A stretch of 64,000 bases of DNA from Cherax quadricarinatus (GCF_038502225.1 NC_091293.1:1734203-1798202), one strand, 5' to 3'; numbered from the stretch's first letter, positions 44,231 through 55,465 are shown. The notes: a model not told the origin generated them from the sequence alone. Made by a program: numbers and translations.

Positions 44231-45454
44231 TTTCTAATAATAATAGAAATCTCCAGTGAATACTAGAAAAGACTGCCCTTCTAGCATCCAGCCTGTTACT
44301 GAGTTTTTGTAACAAGTAGTCAGTATCCTGGTCCAATTATCCACTAGAATTTAGTAAGATTCAGTAGTGCTTCAGGATTACAACTGGTAGGCTACTAACT
44401 GAAAAAATTAAAATTTAATAAATTTATTAATAATTAAGTTGTCTAGGCATATATTATCAAAGTAAATTATAGTAATCATTTGAATATAATATAGGATACA
44501 AGTTCCTACACTTCTCTCGTGTACAGTAGTATTGTGCTGAAGGTACATTTCACATCTTTATGGCTTTTAAGTACCGTCTGATACATTGTTAGCATTTAAT
44601 AACATAGTATAAATATATACAAGTAAGTTTGTGTGTATGTGTGTAAGTGCTCTAAGTAGTTTGCTATGTCTCAATACCTGACTAGACTTAACCAGTGACT
44701 GACTAAAAGTCCTCACATAAACTAACTTATTGACCAACCTGGCAACCAGAACAGTATGCTTGAACAATAAAGCGACTGTTTAGCCGAACAGCAATATAAC
44801 AAGCAACAGTGACACAGAATCAGGAACAAGGATATAATATAACGATACTAAGTAGGGACCATCTGCAGATCCTCCACAAAAGTCACAAAACCCCCATACT
44901 ACTGAATCTAAGTTCAGCATTAGAAAATTCCCGACTGTGACAGTACACAAATACCAGTACAAATTAGGTCAGAAGCTACAGCTCAGAACCTGAGTTTCTC
45001 AGAGTGTCTATGCGACACACAACCTCAGTAAAACGTCGAAAATCACTAATTCAAGGCTATGTTCTGTGAACAGAGTTACACAGAAACAATAACAAGAAAG
45101 CGACAGAGGCGATCTTCCAACAAGGGCCCACAAGGTAGAGCTGGTGTGAGACCTCCTGTTAGAAGCAACGTCCAACTGACAATAGCAAGCGCAGGCCAGG
45201 CAGACTACTCCAAGCGAGGTGTGACCCCCCCCCCGTGATCACATGACTCTCCATGGACTGCTGCTGCCTAGCAACACAGAAGCCAGCAGCGTAACAAGCG
45301 GAGAGAAAACACAGTAGTTAGACCATGTTGTCAGCTACTTAACACTCGAACTATGACCACTGAATAATATATAAATGTTACATCCTACCTAATAATATAA
45401 CTAAGTCAAATAATAATATAAAGCAATATATTTACGATTTAGCTATTGTAAAAA
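44231..45454. other. No gene seen
   Basis: About 1.2 kb with no frame over 70 codons and no clear repeat. It could be older element debris. Confidence 0.45.
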
Positions 45455-46124
45455 TGTTGGAAGAATTACCGACAATATGTAAAGTAAAAGACACAAATGC
45501 AACTAATGTGACATTTTATTGTGGCAACGTTTCGCTCTCCAGGAGCTTTGTCAAGCCGATACAAGCAGTATATGGACACAGCGGGTAATATAAAGGCTCA
45601 GAGTTAGGTGCAATACTAGTGGTAGTAGTAGTAGTAGTAGTGACAAAAGTTGTAGTAGTAATACAATATGGTAGAGCAATTAATTCATACATGAGTAAAA
45701 GGATATAAAAGCTATTACTTGGGTAACATAAAAATAGGTTGGACAAATATAGACTGGATAGAGAAGGCCTGTTTCAGTGTTCACTCTCTGTAATGTGCTT
45801 TGTGTAGTATATCAGGAGAGACTATGTGATGGCAGGGTTTACTGTTTTCAGAAGGATTCTTGCTAAGACTTCAGAGATGGTGAAGCTGCCATTGTTTTGT
45901 TTAATTGTATTCGAAACAGTGATCAGTTCTGATTCGAGGCACGGGCGTCGCTGAATTTCACAACACCGAAATTCCACCAATCATCTCATGAAATTCAGGG
46001 ACGCCCAATTAGTGATCAAAGAAACTAATTTCCGCAGACGCAAGTGCCTCGAATCAGCACTGATCGCTGTTTCGAATACAATTAAACAAACCAACGGCAG
46101 CTTCACCATCTCTGAGGTCTTAGG
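45455..46124 (-). mobile_element. Penelope-like element end with inverted duplicate of its coding tail
   Basis: Minus strand: the GIY-YIG C-terminal tail (from about 45960), UTR, (CTA)n at 45615-45655, then an end with a hammerhead-like core at 45528-45555. That end has the same sequence as the fold-back arms at 564-801. A plus-strand copy of the coding tail follows at 45985-46120 (KETNFRRRKCLESALIAVSN), making a fold-back. The left arm lacks about 38 bp present in the right arm. Confidence 0.8.
45528..45555 (-). ncRNA. Hammerhead-like core (putative)
   Basis: Minus strand: CTTGACAAAGCTC, loop, GAGCGAAACG. It is one base from the cores at 630-657 and 726-753 in the first box (GACAA versus GATAA). 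It lies in its natural PLE context downstream of the GIY-YIG reading frame. Confidence 0.4.
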
Positions 46125-46179
46125 GTGTGTACATGTGCCGAATAAAGGTTACGTACTCTTTGCATGCCACAGTCAGTGA
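45988..46179 (+). pseudogene. PLE GIY-YIG C-terminal tail, inverted copy
   Basis: A 63-codon frame starting MKFRDAQLVIKETNFRRRKC and running to NTIKQTNGSFTISEVL, the usual end of this PLE polyprotein. After about 46115 the frame leaves PLE sequence and enters piggyBac sequence. Confidence 0.7.
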
Positions 46180-47152
46180 AGAAGAATTTCATGGTTTTGA
46201 GTAGTTAGTGACCGAATATAATGAACATAATACCGGCAATAGTGCAGAAAACCCATGCGACCCTCAACCTTCCACCTTTGGTGCTGGGCCGTCTTGTTCA
46301 CGTTCAGTTGTAAACTCATATTTTCCCGTGTCCAGGACTCAGATGTGAGCAGTGCTGATGATAGTGATAGTGAATATGATATTCAAGCACTTGAAAATAT
46401 TACCAGTAGCGAGAACGAAGTGTAATATTCCCCAGTGAAGCGTCAGCATATACGATGTTACCTGCGCTCTGGAAGTGTGCCATATGCTATTCCAAGGGAA
46501 AGGAGTACGTCTCGGAGTACATCACATGGCCGTACAACAGGAACAGATTGTGAAAATGAAGATGATATTGTTACAATTGAGAGGAATAATGTACATTCGT
46601 CATCAGATGGTGGTGGTGTCATGCTCCATGAGGCACCAGCAGCTGCCCATGCTGGTACCCACGCCGCTGAGTCAGCTCAGCTACGACAAACCCACCCTCA
46701 CCCACCCACCCACCACACTAAGCTCCACAACAACAACCTCCACAACCACAACCACCTGTCAATATCCAGTACCCACCACCAGACCGCACCTGAGATTGGC
46801 AGGAAGCTGTCAATTTTGTTCCCAATCCCCATCACTTTGATGAAAGTCAAAGTGAAATACGGCCATCTTGTACACTTGGGAACAATGCCACCGAACTGGA
46901 ATGTTTCGAGTTATTCTTTGACGAACCCCTGATGGAAATTATTGTCAGGGACAGCAACAAATACTCCGAGTACACTATAACAAACACAATACTTTTACCA
47001 AACTCACGTCTACACCAGTGGAAGGAGACAACTGTGGCTGAGATGTATCTTTTCTTTGCCACAATAATGCTTATGCCACATGTGTATCACTACCGTGTCA
47101 AATCATACTGGTTGACAGACCATCTGATTGCACCCCCCCTGTCATTCTAAAT
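46125..47152 (+). pseudogene. piggyBac-like transposase, N-terminal part only
   Basis: The plus strand shows, across shifting frames, DSDVSSADDSDSEYDIQALE (about 46335), KRQHIRCYLRSGSVPYAIPR, and a Ser/His/Pro-rich linker. It ends with TELECFELFFDEPLMEIIVR and RLHQWKETTVAEMYLFFATI, which match the start of the PGBD-type transposase domain. The DDD catalytic residues lie further on and are missing because the sequence stops at an A-rich joint near 47152. Stops and at least two frameshifts are present. Confidence 0.8.
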
Positions 47153-47722
47153 AAAAAAAAAATATTGCAACCCCATCTTTCAGTCATATAATACCAGTGA
47201 GTCTCCTTGTGGTTGAAATCACCCATAACTAGTTACTTTGCTGTCCACCACTGCTCTGTTCTCTTCATATTCTTCTCTTGGCCTCCTGCAGTTCAGTGAT
47301 GGGCTGTACATCACTGCATTTACCACCTTTGGGATTCCAGACTGAATTGTTCTTACTCATTCCTTCCATTTCCTCAAATCCCAGTTTTTAATGAGTAGTG
47401 CAACTCCTCCCCTCCCCCCTGCTCCCTCTATCTTTCCTCAGGATTTGATATCCAGGTGGAAAGATTGCATTTATCCTCCCGGTGAGTTTTGTTTCTCTAA
47501 GTTCTATGATGACTGGGGATGCCTCCTTGATTCTTCCATGCCACTCCTCACATTTATCTGTTATTCCATCTGCGTTTGTATACCAAACCTTCTTTTCTAA
47601 AACTGTGGTCTGGGGGTTAAGCTGTGGCTGGGGATGCAGGAGACCTGTGATGACGGGGGTGGAAGCAGTGGGTAAGCCATATGGGTTTTGGGTTAGATTA
47701 TTTGGTTGCATTGGTGTGTGTG
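47153..47722 (-). mobile_element. LINE E fragment, copy B: ORF1 end and endonuclease start
   Basis: Minus strand: an ORF1-end-like stretch (PMQPNNLTQNPYGLP), then an EEP start (VWYTNADGITDKCEEWHGRI, VIIELRETKLTG, FPPGYQILRKDRG), then to about 47170 GIPKVVNAVMYSPSLNC. It is cut in the endonuclease. On the minus strand it lies directly downstream of copy A's RT C-terminus, so two pieces of one LINE family sit head to tail. Confidence 0.7.
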
Positions 47723-49125
47723 TGGAACCAGCCTTCTTGCAAACCTTTGCACATTCTCTAATTTCATGACATGCTTGACCAGGTGTGGGTTCCAAACTGG
47801 CGCTGTGTACTCCATTATGAGTCTGACGTACACAGTGTATAGAGTCTTGAACGATTCCTTACTGAGGTATTGGAACACTATTCTCAGGTTTGCTAGGCGC
47901 CCATATGCCGCAGTAGTTATTTGGTTAATGTGGGCTTCCAGCCACGTGCTCGGTGTTATACTCATCCCCCAGATCTTTTCCCTTGAGCGAGGTTTGCAGT
48001 CTTTGGCCGCCTAGCCTATACTCTGTCTTCAGTTTTCTTTGCCATTCCCCGATTTTCTTGACTTTGCATTTGGCAGGGTTTAATTCAAGGAGCCAGTTGC
48101 TGGACCACGCACCCAGCCTGTCCAGGTCTCTTTGTAGACCTGACTGGTCTGAATCTAATTTAATTCTCCTCATTAACTTCACATCTGCAAATAAGGACAC
48201 TTCTGAATCTATCCCTTCTGTCATGTCATTCACATATACCAAGAATAGCACTGGTCCTAGGACTGACCCCTGTGGGACTCATCACAGGCGCCCACTGTGA
48301 TACCTCATCATGTACCATGACTTGCTGTTGCCTCCCTGTCAGGTATTCCCTGATGCATTACAGTACCCTTCCTGTTATACATGCCTGATCCTCTAGCTTC
48401 TGCACTAATCTCTCGTGAGGAACTGTGTCGAAGGGCTTCTTACAGTTCAAGAAAATGCAATCGACTCACCCCTCCCTCTCATGTTTTACTTCAGTTACCT
48501 TGTCATAAAACTCCGGTATGTATGTGACACAGGATTTACCTTCCATGAATCCGTGCTGGCTGTCGTTTATAACCTTGTTCCATTCCAGGTGCTCCACCAC
48601 TCTCCTCCTGATAATCTTCTCTATGACTTTGCATACTATACACGTCAGTGACACTGGTCTATAGTTTAGTGCTTTGTTTCTGTCCCCTTTCTTCAAGATG
48701 GGGTGTGCATATGTCGTCTTCCATACATCAGGTAGTTGCACAGTTTCAAGGGATGTGTTGAAGATTGTGGTTAGTGGCATGCACGGTCTCTGCTTCCTCT
48801 CTAAGGACCCACAGATAAATGTTGTCTGGTCCCACTGCCTTTGAGGTATCAAGGTCACTTAGAAGCTTCTTCACCTCCTCTTCGGTTCTGTGTACTTCAT
48901 GCAATACTTGCTGGTATATCTCTTGTTGGTGTACCCCTCTGTTTTGTCTTTCCAGTGTCCCTTCTGCCTCCACTGTAAATGCTTCCTGAAATCTCGTGTT
49001 GAGCTCCTCACATTTTCTTGGTCGTTTCTTGTGAGCTCCCCACCTTCTTTGTTCAACCTCATTACCTGGTCCTTGACTGTTGTCTTCCTTCTGATGTGGC
49101 TGTAGAACAGTTTCGGGCCAGACAT
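47693..49125 (-). pseudogene. LINE E reverse transcriptase and C-terminus
   Basis: Frames: 49125-48871 (FMSGPKLFYSHIRRKTTVKD, first residues from the preceding frame), 48973-48746 (DLDTSKAVGPDNIYLWVLRE), 48858-48466 (LNYRPVSLTCIVCKVIEKII, NDSQHGFMEGKSC), 48251-47925 (LFLVYVNDMTEGIDSEVSLF) and 47965-47693 (YGRLANLRIVFQYLSKESFK). The catalytic box reads FADVKLM; one Asp of FADD is missing. No functional product. Confidence 0.75.
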
Positions 49126-49289
49126 GAATTTCGATGCTATACCATTTTCGTACTGCCGCTGGGCCCCTCTCCTTATCTGTACATACTCGTTTCTGGCTCT
49201 TAGACTAATCTCTTTATTTTCCTGGGTCCTTTGCCTTCTGTACTTTTTCCATTCTCTAGCATACTTCGTTTTTGCCTCCCTACACCTTC

Positions 49290-49620
49290 AGGTAAACCAA
49301 GGGCCAGGGCATATAGGGGGTTGCTGTGGGAGTGGGGTCTGTGGTGTGTGGGGTGGGGGCAGAGGGCCTGTGGGGGGTTGCAGTGGGGGGTTGGAGTGAG
49401 GGGGATGGGGCAGAGGGCCTATGTGGGATTCAGTGGGGGTGGGGATTGCAGTGAGGGGGGTGGAGGTATAGGGTATAGTGTGTGGGTTACTGTGGGGGTG
49501 GGGTGTGTGGTGAGGGGGATGGGGGCATAGGGTACAGTGTGCAGGCTACTGTGTGTTACTGTGGGGGTGGAGTTTGTGGTGAAGGAGATTGGAACAGAGG
49601 GTACAGTGTGTGGGTTTTGG
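49290..49620. repeat. G/T-rich degenerate minisatellite
   Basis: Repeated blocks such as GTGAGGGGGATGGGG and ATAGGGTACAGTGTG at irregular 30-70 bp spacing. It replaces the endonuclease-coding part expected between LINE E ORF1 and RT. Confidence 0.8.
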
Positions 49621-49621
49621 A

Positions 49622-50500
49622 TTAGGTTGTTTGATTGCATTGGAGTTGCCGTGGTTGGGTTCCTTCTGTGGGTGGTACTGAAGTAGGTTGTGTTTGTTGT
49701 TCTACCTGGGTCTGGTTTCTCCTGCTGCCCTCCTTCCTTGCCTCCCGTTCTGCCTTGCGACATTGCACCCTCATTTTCAGTATCATCCTTTCTGGTACTC
49801 CAGTTTGTCCCTTAGACATGCTTTCTCCTGCAGGATCTGTTTTCGAGCCGATTCTGCCTTGAAAATCACTTTGACTGGATACTTTTTTCCTCTCGCAAAC
49901 CACCCAACTCTCCGAAAAATTTTCAGCTTAGTCGTGTCGTCCTCTCCTATAGCTTTCATGATGCTTTCAATCATTTTTCCTTTCCTCCTGTTTTCTTGCT
50001 TTGTAAGTTTCCACTTCTACTTCTTGAAGCCCATAGACAAAAAAATGCCCTCTCCCTTTCGTCCTCCCACTGTGCTTCCCTGAGCAACCTCTGAGATGAA
50101 CTAGTTCCTGCCATTGATGCATCTGTTCCTGTCTCTTCCCTAACTGGTGTCCCTGTGCTTACCTGCTCCTGGACATGCATTTGTTTGATACAGCCTTTGT
50201 GTATAGCTTAGCTCCCTCATTGACTTTGCTCCCCTCTTGTGTTCCTGCTGTTCTCCCTGTCTTTTCCTGGGCCCCACTTGGGTCTGGTAGAGTTATCACA
50301 TATGGTGTAGCCCCTTTGCACCCCGCAGTCCTTTCATCTGTGACTGATGTAGCAGTTCTTAATGTCGTGGCTGTACTGTCCTTTGGATCTTTAGGCTGTT
50401 TCAGACTTTTTAGTTCTTCTTCTAAGTCCTGTATCTTAGCTTCTGCTGCTATGACTTGTAATTCCCATTTCCTGCTCTCCTCAGCTATTTTCTCTTCCAT
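49622..50500 (-). pseudogene. LINE E ORF1 with coiled coil
   Basis: The frame 50500-50159 starts EEKIAEESRKWELQVIAAEA, with heptad-rich KIQDLEEELKSLKQ. After frame changes, 49974-49783 gives KLKIFRRVGWFARGKKYPVK and AESARKQILQEK, and 49903-49622 the basic tail. The layout (coiled coil, then a basic RNA-binding-like segment) is usual for LINE ORF1. Broken by at least two shifts. Confidence 0.65.
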
Positions 50501-50560
50501 TTTCTTGCCGAGCTCTTCCAGCCTCCTCCCCCACTCCTCCTCCCTTCTCGTGAGCTCTAC

Positions 50561-51390
50561 GTCCTGATGTTTTTGCCATAACTGAGACGTGGTTTAATAT
50601 GAAAAATAGGGACATGCCTGCTGAATGTCACATTCAGGGTTTTAAATTGTCCCAAGTAGACAGAAGCATTGGGAAGAGAGATGGGGTGGCACTCCATGTC
50701 CGTGATCGTTTAAATTGTTGCATAAAATTGGGTATAAAGTCTGGGCATGAAAAATTGATTTTAGGAGTGATATACATTCCCCCAAACTTGGATAGAGACC
50801 AAGGAAGACTACTGATGGAGGAAATTGTTAGGACCACAAGGCACGATAATGCTGTAATTCTAGGGGACTTTAGGCAGATTGATTGGAATTTTTTGACAGG
50901 GAATTTAAAATCTAACGACATTTTAGAAGTAGTTCAGGATTGTTTTTTGAAGCAGTTTGTGACAGAACCTACAAGGGGAAATAACCTGCATGACTTTGTT
51001 CTGTCAACCACAAATAAATTACCTCTAGCATTGAATGGAAGTATGATAGTAAGGATAACTCAGTAATGGTCCCAGATTTTTGCTCAGCAAATTAAAATGA
51101 GCTTACAGAACAACTATCATCTGTTGACTGGAGTAACGAAGAGAACTATCAATATGACAGTTTTCTAAAGAGGTGAGGATCTTCTTATGAATCAGTATAT
51201 TGATATTAAGAGGGACGTTAAAAGGGGGATAAGAAAAGCTAACCGGGACTACGAAATTAAAGTTGCTAGGGATTCGAACACTAACCCAAAAAAGCTTTTT
51301 CCAGGTTTATAAGACAAAAGTTAGAGATAAGATAAATCTCCTTAAAAATAACTATGGGTTTCTTACTGACAAAGAGAATGAAATGTGAAT
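50561..51390 (+). mobile_element. CR1-like LINE 5' part: endonuclease and linker start
   Basis: The plus-strand frame 50599-51066, plus upstream codons from about 50562, encodes an EEP domain: FAITETWFNMKNRDMPAE, GVALHVRDRLNCC, LGVIYIPPNLDRD, AVILGDFRQIDWN and LHDFVLST. A linker remnant continues to about 51385 with stops. GDFNQ reads GDFRQ, so a catalytic-site Asn is Arg. The RT is absent. Confidence 0.8.
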
Positions 51391-51489
51391 ATAACATAAG
51401 AATGGAGTAACAATACAGAAGGCCTACTGTGCTTGAGCAGCATACGTTGCAACATTGCAGAACCGTTTCTCCTTCGGGAGCCTGAGACG
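51391..51489. other. Short unclassified link
   Basis: About 100 bp containing ATAACATAAGAATGGAGTAA and AGAAGGCCTACTGT, between two CR1 pieces. It may be part of another repeat family, but I cannot assign it. Confidence 0.4.
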
Positions 51490-51965
51490 GGTTATCGCAA
51501 GATTAAGACCCGTGCCAGGATTCCAGTCTTGGTGAACGTTATACATTTTGTTAGTGTGACTTTGTAAATGGTCAAAGTCGGTCCTCTCTCCTCTGTGCGG
51601 CTTATTTGTGTATTCCCCTTATAAACTTCAATCAAGTCCTCCACCATTCTTCGTCTTACAAGAAAATATAATGATTTCAATTTTTCTTCGTATGGAAGAC
51701 ATCTTATGCTATGGATTAATGTTGTCATTCTTCTCTGAATATTTTCTAACAATTTAAATTCATTCGGTATTATGGAGATCAGAACTGAGCCGCATAATCT
51801 AAATAAGGCTTTACTAATAATGTGTGAAGCTGTGGTACAGCGTCTAGACTCCTGTTGTTTATACTTCTTGACATAAATTCCAATAATCTGTTTGCCTTAT
51901 TACGTACACTTAGGCATTGTTGTCTTGGCTTCAGGTTCCTGCTAACCATAACTCCCAGTAAGCAA
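51490..51965 (-). mobile_element. CR1-like LINE C-terminus with PLE-end sequence at its 3' side
   Basis: Minus-strand frame 51752-51492: LENIQRRMTTLIHSIRCLPY then EEKLKSLYFLVRRRMVEDLI. CR1 C-terminal similarity spans about 51960-51585. From 51530 to 51575 the plus strand reads GTGACTTTGTAAATGGTCAA, matching the PLE end at 20889-20923 but without the GAAAC part. A PLE end fragment is therefore joined here. Confidence 0.7.
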
Positions 51966-52029
51966 TATTTTGTTTTTAAAAATATATCGTTAATAATCTT
52001 AAATCATTAGATTTTTTATTATACCCTTG

Positions 52030-52430
52030 AATATAGCGCAATGGTAAATGACACAGAAGACGTGTTACGTTCATGCCTAAATTATAAGACAGATTGTGAG
52101 CCTTGAACCTTCAATCCCTTGAGAGACGTAAAATGGGGGTGAGGATATCATTAAAGTTTATAATTGGAAGACAGATATAAACAAAGGCGATCTCAAAGAA
52201 GTACTGATGATATCAAAACAAGTAAGAACTAGAAATAACGGCTTTAAATTTTATAAGTTTAGATTTAGATAGCCGAAGGAGAGTACTTGTTTTTCAGAGT
52301 TGTCGATGAGTGGAACGATCTCCCAGTTACGGTCATAGAACTTAGATTCTTGGGAAGCTTTAAAAATAGCTGGGTTTTATTAGTACCTAAAGTTGGTTTA
52401 GAAAAAACACTCAAGCTAATGTTGTAAAAA
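52030..52430 (+). mobile_element. CR1-like LINE C-terminus, decayed
   Basis: The plus strand shows RTRNNGFKFYKFRFR near 52220 and, in another frame, VVDEWNDLPVTVIELRFLGS near 52300-52370. The blocks match the C-terminus at 22415-22831. Stops and shifts throughout; 5'-truncated. Confidence 0.7.
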
Positions 52431-52494
52431 TTTTTTAGTTCCCAGTGTTACGTTCTACGGTGTCGGTGACGGAGATTAGCGAGGCTTACAGTCA

Positions 52495-52765
52495 TCGTCG
52501 GCGTCTATGGTCTTATTCGGTGAGAATGAGTTGTGCCTCATCCCAGTTCATCAGATGCCCCGTGGAGTCTCTGTGGAGGACACAGGCGTAACTTAAATCG
52601 TCTCTGTTACAGGCACTTCGATGCTCGTTCAGGTGCACCACGAGATCTCTGTCTGTTTTGCCTACATATTTCTTGGGACAGAATCCACAGGGGATGGGGT
52701 AGAGGCCTGTTGTGGAAGTTTCTTCTGGTTTCTTTTAAGTGTGCATTCACTGTTGTGGACGTAAG
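52495..52765 (-). pseudogene. Penelope-like GIY-YIG endonuclease fragment
   Basis: The minus strand from about 52740 reads TTGLYPIPCGFCPKKYVGKT then DRDLVVHLNEH and, further on, CVLHRDSTGHLMNWDEAQLI. GLY and YVG are the GIY-YIG signature and Arg/His follow in the expected place. RT and terminal sequences are missing. It is a different subfamily from 20859-22290. Confidence 0.75.
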
Positions 52766-52989
52766 TCTTCTCATTTTACTACTCTTCTTATGTTGAACCA
52801 CAAATAAGTTACCTTGTGTTATGTATTTGCAAATTCAAATAGGATACAAATGTTCTTGTGATTAAATATACAGTAGACCGTCGATTAAGACGGTAGTTAG
52901 GTTCCTGAAAATGCAGTGTTAGACGAATCCTTGTTAAATGAACTGAAGAACTTAAGGGAAAATTTGAGTTACGTTATTAAGGCCCCTTA

Positions 52990-53065
52990 AAATCCAAACA
53001 ACAAAAACAAAAACAAAAACAAAAAAACAAAAACAAAAAAAACAAAACAAAAACAAAAAAAATAA
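52990..53065. repeat. (AAAAAC)n
   Basis: About 76 bp of AAAAAC-type repeat inside the TIR element. Confidence 0.95.
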
Positions 53066-53224
53066 TTCAGTTGTTGTTTATTATTGTTACAGTTGTGTTT
53101 TTTCTGTTGCTTAAGGTTAAAAATGTAACAGAACTAATATCTTTTACCTTAAATTGTGGTTGCTGGTGGTTGTGGATGATTATGAAGGAGGGAATGGAGA
53201 GGCATGCTGAGGCCCATCTGGGCT

Positions 53225-53840
53225 GAGGTGGATGGTAGTTTAATCAGTAAGTCGGTTCAGTCAAGTGAGGCAAGTCAGCACAGTCATTCTGTTCAGTATG
53301 TCACTCATTCAGGTCAGTCAGTCAGGTCATTTAGGAAATCAGGTAAGTCTGGCAGTTAAGTCAGTAAGCCATTAGTCAATAAATCAGTTAATCCAGTTAA
53401 TAAACAATCAGTATATCAATTAAGTCATTCAGTAAATCAGTAAGTCAATCTGTAAGGTCATTCAGTAAATTAGGCAAGTTGGTCTGTCAAGTCAGTAAGC
53501 CAGTCAGGTCAGTAAGTCAGTCAACCAAGTAAGTCATTCAGTAAATCAGTCAAGTCATTCAGTATATCAGTCAGTCAACTCAGTCAGTCAAGTCAGTAAG
53601 CCAGTCAGTAAATCAGTTAAGTCATTCAGTAAATAAGGTTAGTCATTCAGTAAATCAGTCAAGTTATTAAAAAAACCATACCACAGGCGGGGTTTGAACC
53701 CCGCAGTCAGAGAGTCTCAAAACTCCTGACTGTGGTATGGTTTGCAATCGTGTCATTACGATTTCGTGAGTCAGTCAAGTTAGGCTAGTCAAGTCATTTA
53801 GAAAATCAATAAATCAGGTCAGTCAGTAAGTCATTCATTC
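53225..53840. repeat. Degenerate AGTC-rich simple repeat
   Basis: Long run of motifs such as TCAGTAAGTCA, CAGTCAAGTCA and TTCAGTAAATCAG with no fixed period. It fills the middle of the TIR element and is interrupted by the S2 fragment at 53673-53774. Confidence 0.85.
53673..53774. mobile_element. S2 SINE fragment in fold-back form
   Basis: The left half is S2 in minus orientation (ACCATACCACAGGCGGGGTT, with B-box GGGGTTTGAACCCCG). The right half turns round at about 53726 and continues in plus orientation (CTGTGGTATGGTTTGCAATC, CGTGTCATTACGATTTCGTG). The tRNA A-box part is missing at the turn. Confidence 0.75.
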
Positions 53841-53989
53841 AGCTTGCGACGCTGAATTTTTTTCCCTACCGAGAAGGAGAACCGTTTAATTAAATTGAGT
53901 TTTACAAAGAGTAAAACGAAAATACCGCAATTTGACAGTTTAATGGAGAAAACATTTTAAAGGAAACCAGTTTAATCGACGGTCTACTG

Positions 53990-55404
53990 TCGTTAAATTT
54001 CAAGTTCATACTGTGACTGCTTGATTTCCTAGTTTAGATTTAACTTTACGTGAAAGTGGTATCTGTTGAACCACCTTACACTGAAGGTCCGGAGCGTAGT
54101 GCCAGGCTTCGTGCTAGTTCTCAGATTTCAATTTAACATTTGCTTCTTCGCACAAAACTGTGATATAATGGTGAGAATTTCTATTTTGGATGTTAATTAC
54201 TAGATCACATAACCAAAAGTTTATCTTATTATTGAATAATTCATTCAATCAATTATCCTCTTTTTCTGTCACGCAAATATATATGCTTAGATACAGTCAT
54301 ATTTTCATGAGTATTTTATAGAAATGGATACATAATTCCAAAACTATTTCCCCACCTGCTATTAGCATCTATGTAATTTAATTCCACGTCTATTTAATGC
54401 TGTACCACATTCATGATATCCATCTGGCTTACCTACTTCTTCCGCTCTCACCCCTGCACTTCAGTCCTAATTGATTCTATTCCTCCATGTTCCATGCACG
54501 AAACCACAGTCTTTCCTTAATCATTTACGTTTAGCATTTTTTTTTAAATTTATTGAAGAAGTCAATTGAAAAGATGCAAATGCAGTGTGAAAGTCATACA
54601 TTAAAATCTAATCGCAATTTATGTTTCACTTAAGGGAACTGTGATAACTTCTAAGATTTTTTCACATGAGTGTAAATCTAAGACTTTAGAAAACGAATTT
54701 GTAAAAACCTATTTTGTATTTTATTTTTCCAACTTTGACAGATGCATTTCTTTGTTATTTTGAAAGAAATACTACTAAATAAAAGCTGCCTTCTTTTAAA
54801 CGTATATTTAAACATAATAAGAAGCACTTCTCTCAGGGCATTAAAAAGATGGTCGCATTTTAACAAGTTTGTAACATATCAGAAACTCAAAATACTTCAT
54901 GGAACTATTTAATGTGAGTCGAACAAAACACAAGGCTGCCATTTTCAGTTTCTTTTATTAGAAATTTTATGGGACAATATAGCCAGTAAGTCTTGGACAC
55001 CAAAATTTACAGAACTATTGTAGGTTCAAATTATCCAAGTTTCTATCCAGATTTAAACCAAGTAAAACGATAACATTAAAACACCTATTATTATTTAGAA
55101 AAATATTTTCCAGGAGGAAAAAAATATGGAAAATAAACTAACTTAAAATTCATCGCTTAATCGGAGAAGAAATCACACGAACCGAGATGACCTTGACACA
55201 GCCGAACCTTTAATTAAGACCTTAATTCAAGTTTCTCCACAAGGTGACTAGTCTTGGTACATTAAAGATAAACTGATTATGAGTACCACGTTGAGTCACA
55301 GGCAGACAACAGACAGGCAAATGAAGGTTGTCTCTTGAAGAAACTTAGTTGACCAGGAAATAGTTATATCATGTCTTTCAGACGCCTTATATATGAGACA
55401 AGTA
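53990..55404. other. AT-rich stretch, no gene seen
   Basis: About 1.4 kb with frames of 62 codons or less, no TIRs, no tandem units and no transposon motifs that I recognise. It is the longest stretch without identifiable repeats in the window. Confidence 0.5.
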
Positions 55405-55465
55405 CTGTAGTAGGTTCGCCGGTCTTGTCCCGGCCCGGGTCTTTTCCAGATGGTGACCCGGCGAG
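55405..55465. repeat. GC-rich interspersed motif, also at 16446
   Basis: TTCGCCGGTCTTGTCCCGGC followed by CCGGGTCTTTTCCAGATGGT parallels 16450-16515. It is GC-rich within AT-rich surroundings and probably marks a LINE-type repeat end. Confidence 0.6.

Larger units (their letters stand above)
47723..50560 (-). mobile_element. LINE E (CR1/Jockey-like), copy A, endonuclease missing
   Basis: Minus strand: ORF1 (about 50560-49620), a repeat-rich stretch (49620-49290) where the endonuclease should be, an ORF2 linker (49290-48975), RT and C-terminus (48975-47723). Many frameshifts. The two ORFs carry a coiled-coil ORF1 and an RT of the CR1/Jockey kind. Confidence 0.75.
52871..53989. mobile_element. 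1.1-kb non-autonomous DNA transposon with 18-bp TIRs, possibly pogo/Tigger-like
   Basis: The left end CAGTAGACCGTCGATTAA (52871-52888) is the exact reverse complement of the right end (53972-53989). The left flank is TA; the right flank reads TC, so a TA duplication is only half kept. CAGT-type ends and A/T target fit pogo/Tigger elements. The interior is low-complexity: an AAAAAC run (52990-53065), a roughly 600-bp region of AGTCAGT-like motifs, and a nested S2 SINE fragment. No transposase is encoded. Confidence 0.8.
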
